The position numbers and the translations under genes were made by a program. From NCBI GenBank assembly GCA_025642065.1, contig JAODUP010000455.1:239501-303500 (forward strand): a stretch of 64,000 nt of DNA, written 5' to 3'. This DNA is from Paralvinella palmiformis (taxonomy: Eukaryota; Annelida; Polychaeta; Terebellida; Alvinellidae). The notes below the pieces were generated by a model, which ran no database searches, was not told the DNA's origin, and saw nothing but the letters and a program-made list of their open reading frames with translations. This document shows positions 63,134 through 64,000 of this stretch, piece by piece (position 1 is the stretch's first letter; every line of letters begins with the position of its first letter).

Positions 63134-63716
63134 GTATTTTTTCACAGCAGATACATTGCATCAAAATTGAATTGTTATTAACTCAGCTGTACGAAAAAAG
63201 TACGCACTTAGGCAACGAAAACTTTGTTCGTAATTTTCGGAGCGTATAGTGCACTAAATTCGGTAACCTTACCTCTAGACATTTATGAAAAGCTTCGCTG
63301 GCTTTTTAAACACGAATTATATTGAAAATATTACGTTCAGTCAGAAAGGTCAGTCGCTATTCGAAGTAGAACAGTTCTGGTTTTATTTGTACCGATGTCT
63401 ATATGTTCGTGGGATTGAACAACATTCCGGTTTTGATACGTTCCGACATGGATACGTCATATACGGTATAAACTAATTGTTGATACAACTGAAATAATCC
63501 AAATTAGAATATATTAAGCAAACCGATTTGCTGATAATTTGGAATGAAGTAGTGACTACATTCTTAATGAACACCATGCTTTACTCAAACTAAATATATG
63601 GTTGTGTTTGTTGCTTCATGAACGTTCATCAACGCCACGTTCAATTTTTCCGGGAGCGCGCGCGTGAGTGAATGAGTATTTTTTTAAAATATTCAGCGCG
63701 CTCCAGCCTTGGGATA

Positions 63717-64000
63717 TTATAATAATATATATTTAATAAAGCGCCCTTACTAGCAGGAGCCATTCAAAGGCGCTGTACAAATAATATGTAATATAATAAT
63801 ACCCCAAATAATGTGTGTAAAAACCATGTAATGATTTAAAAGATAATAATTATTTATCTGTGAAAGCGACCTTAAATAGGTGTGTTTTTAGAAGAGACTT
63901 AAAATTTCCAACAGACGACGCATTTCTAATATTTGCCGGCAACCTATTCCATAAAGTGGGGGCTGCAACACTAAACGCACAATCACCATATGACTTGAGC
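63717..64000 (-). mobile_element. LINE 3' end (family L), inverted, runs off the window
   Basis: On the minus strand it encodes GCTCAAGTCATATGGTGATTG.. (SYGDCAFSVAAPTLWN), then THLF.VAF, then TTGTACAGCGCCTTTGAATGG and a TTA-like tail. It is very similar to 27800-28296. It lies in the intron after receptor exon 10. Confidence 0.85.

Noticed and set aside
63285..63476. Possible further receptor exon
   Set aside because: No convincing acceptor/donor pair in phase 1, and the peptide does not resemble the S1 domain expected next.
1..64000. CRISPR arrays, operons, phage or bacterial islands
   Set aside because: Gene structure is spliced throughout; the repeats are microsatellites, SINEs, LINEs and inverted-repeat elements, with no spaced direct-repeat array of CRISPR type.

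Overview
This window is eukaryotic nuclear DNA from an animal. It is AT-rich, with long introns, many TA/CA/GA microsatellites, tRNA-derived SINE copies, 5'-truncated LINE fragments and small inverted-repeat DNA transposons. Gene content and repeat style suggest a marine lophotrochozoan, most likely a mollusc. That placement is inference, because no rRNA or mitochondrial marker is present.

Three multi-exon genes lie head to tail on the + strand. I rebuilt them by joining exons whose splice phases agree. (1) About 3.0-11.1 kb: MNS1, a coiled-coil axonemal/doublet-microtubule protein, 11 coding exons, about 500 residues. Any earlier coding exon was not found. (2) 21.4-48.6 kb: RALBP1 (RLIP76), 13 coding exons, 852 residues, with a RhoGAP domain (arginine finger R220) and a Ral-binding helical hairpin (H401, W417, R421). 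It carries a large acidic insertion, encoded by one 793-nt exon, that is absent from the vertebrate protein as I remember it. (3) 54.7 kb to beyond the right edge: the N-terminal 431 residues (signal peptide plus ligand-binding amino-terminal domain, 10 exons) of a cell-surface receptor, most likely an unconventional ionotropic glutamate receptor. Its ion-channel part lies outside the window.

Between genes: 1-3.0 kb holds repeats and no certain exon. 11.1-21.4 kb holds the MNS1 3'UTR, SINE fragments, an ETS-like site and otherwise plain AT-rich sequence. 48.6-54.7 kb holds a palindromic-core repeat, a minisatellite and a GC/CpG-richer stretch just before gene 3 that looks like its promoter and 5' leader.

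The genes do not form a pathway; they are ordinary neighbours. I found no convincing new multi-gene system. The observations most worth following are two GC-AG introns (one per downstream gene; retention of the first would give RALBP1 a hydrophobic tail), the acidic RALBP1 exon, a 4-codon uORF overlapping the RALBP1 start as ATGA, an undescribed dispersed element built of GGAATTGA-type repeats around an inverted-repeat core, several well-bounded miniature transposons, and microsatellites lying against splice sites in the receptor gene.
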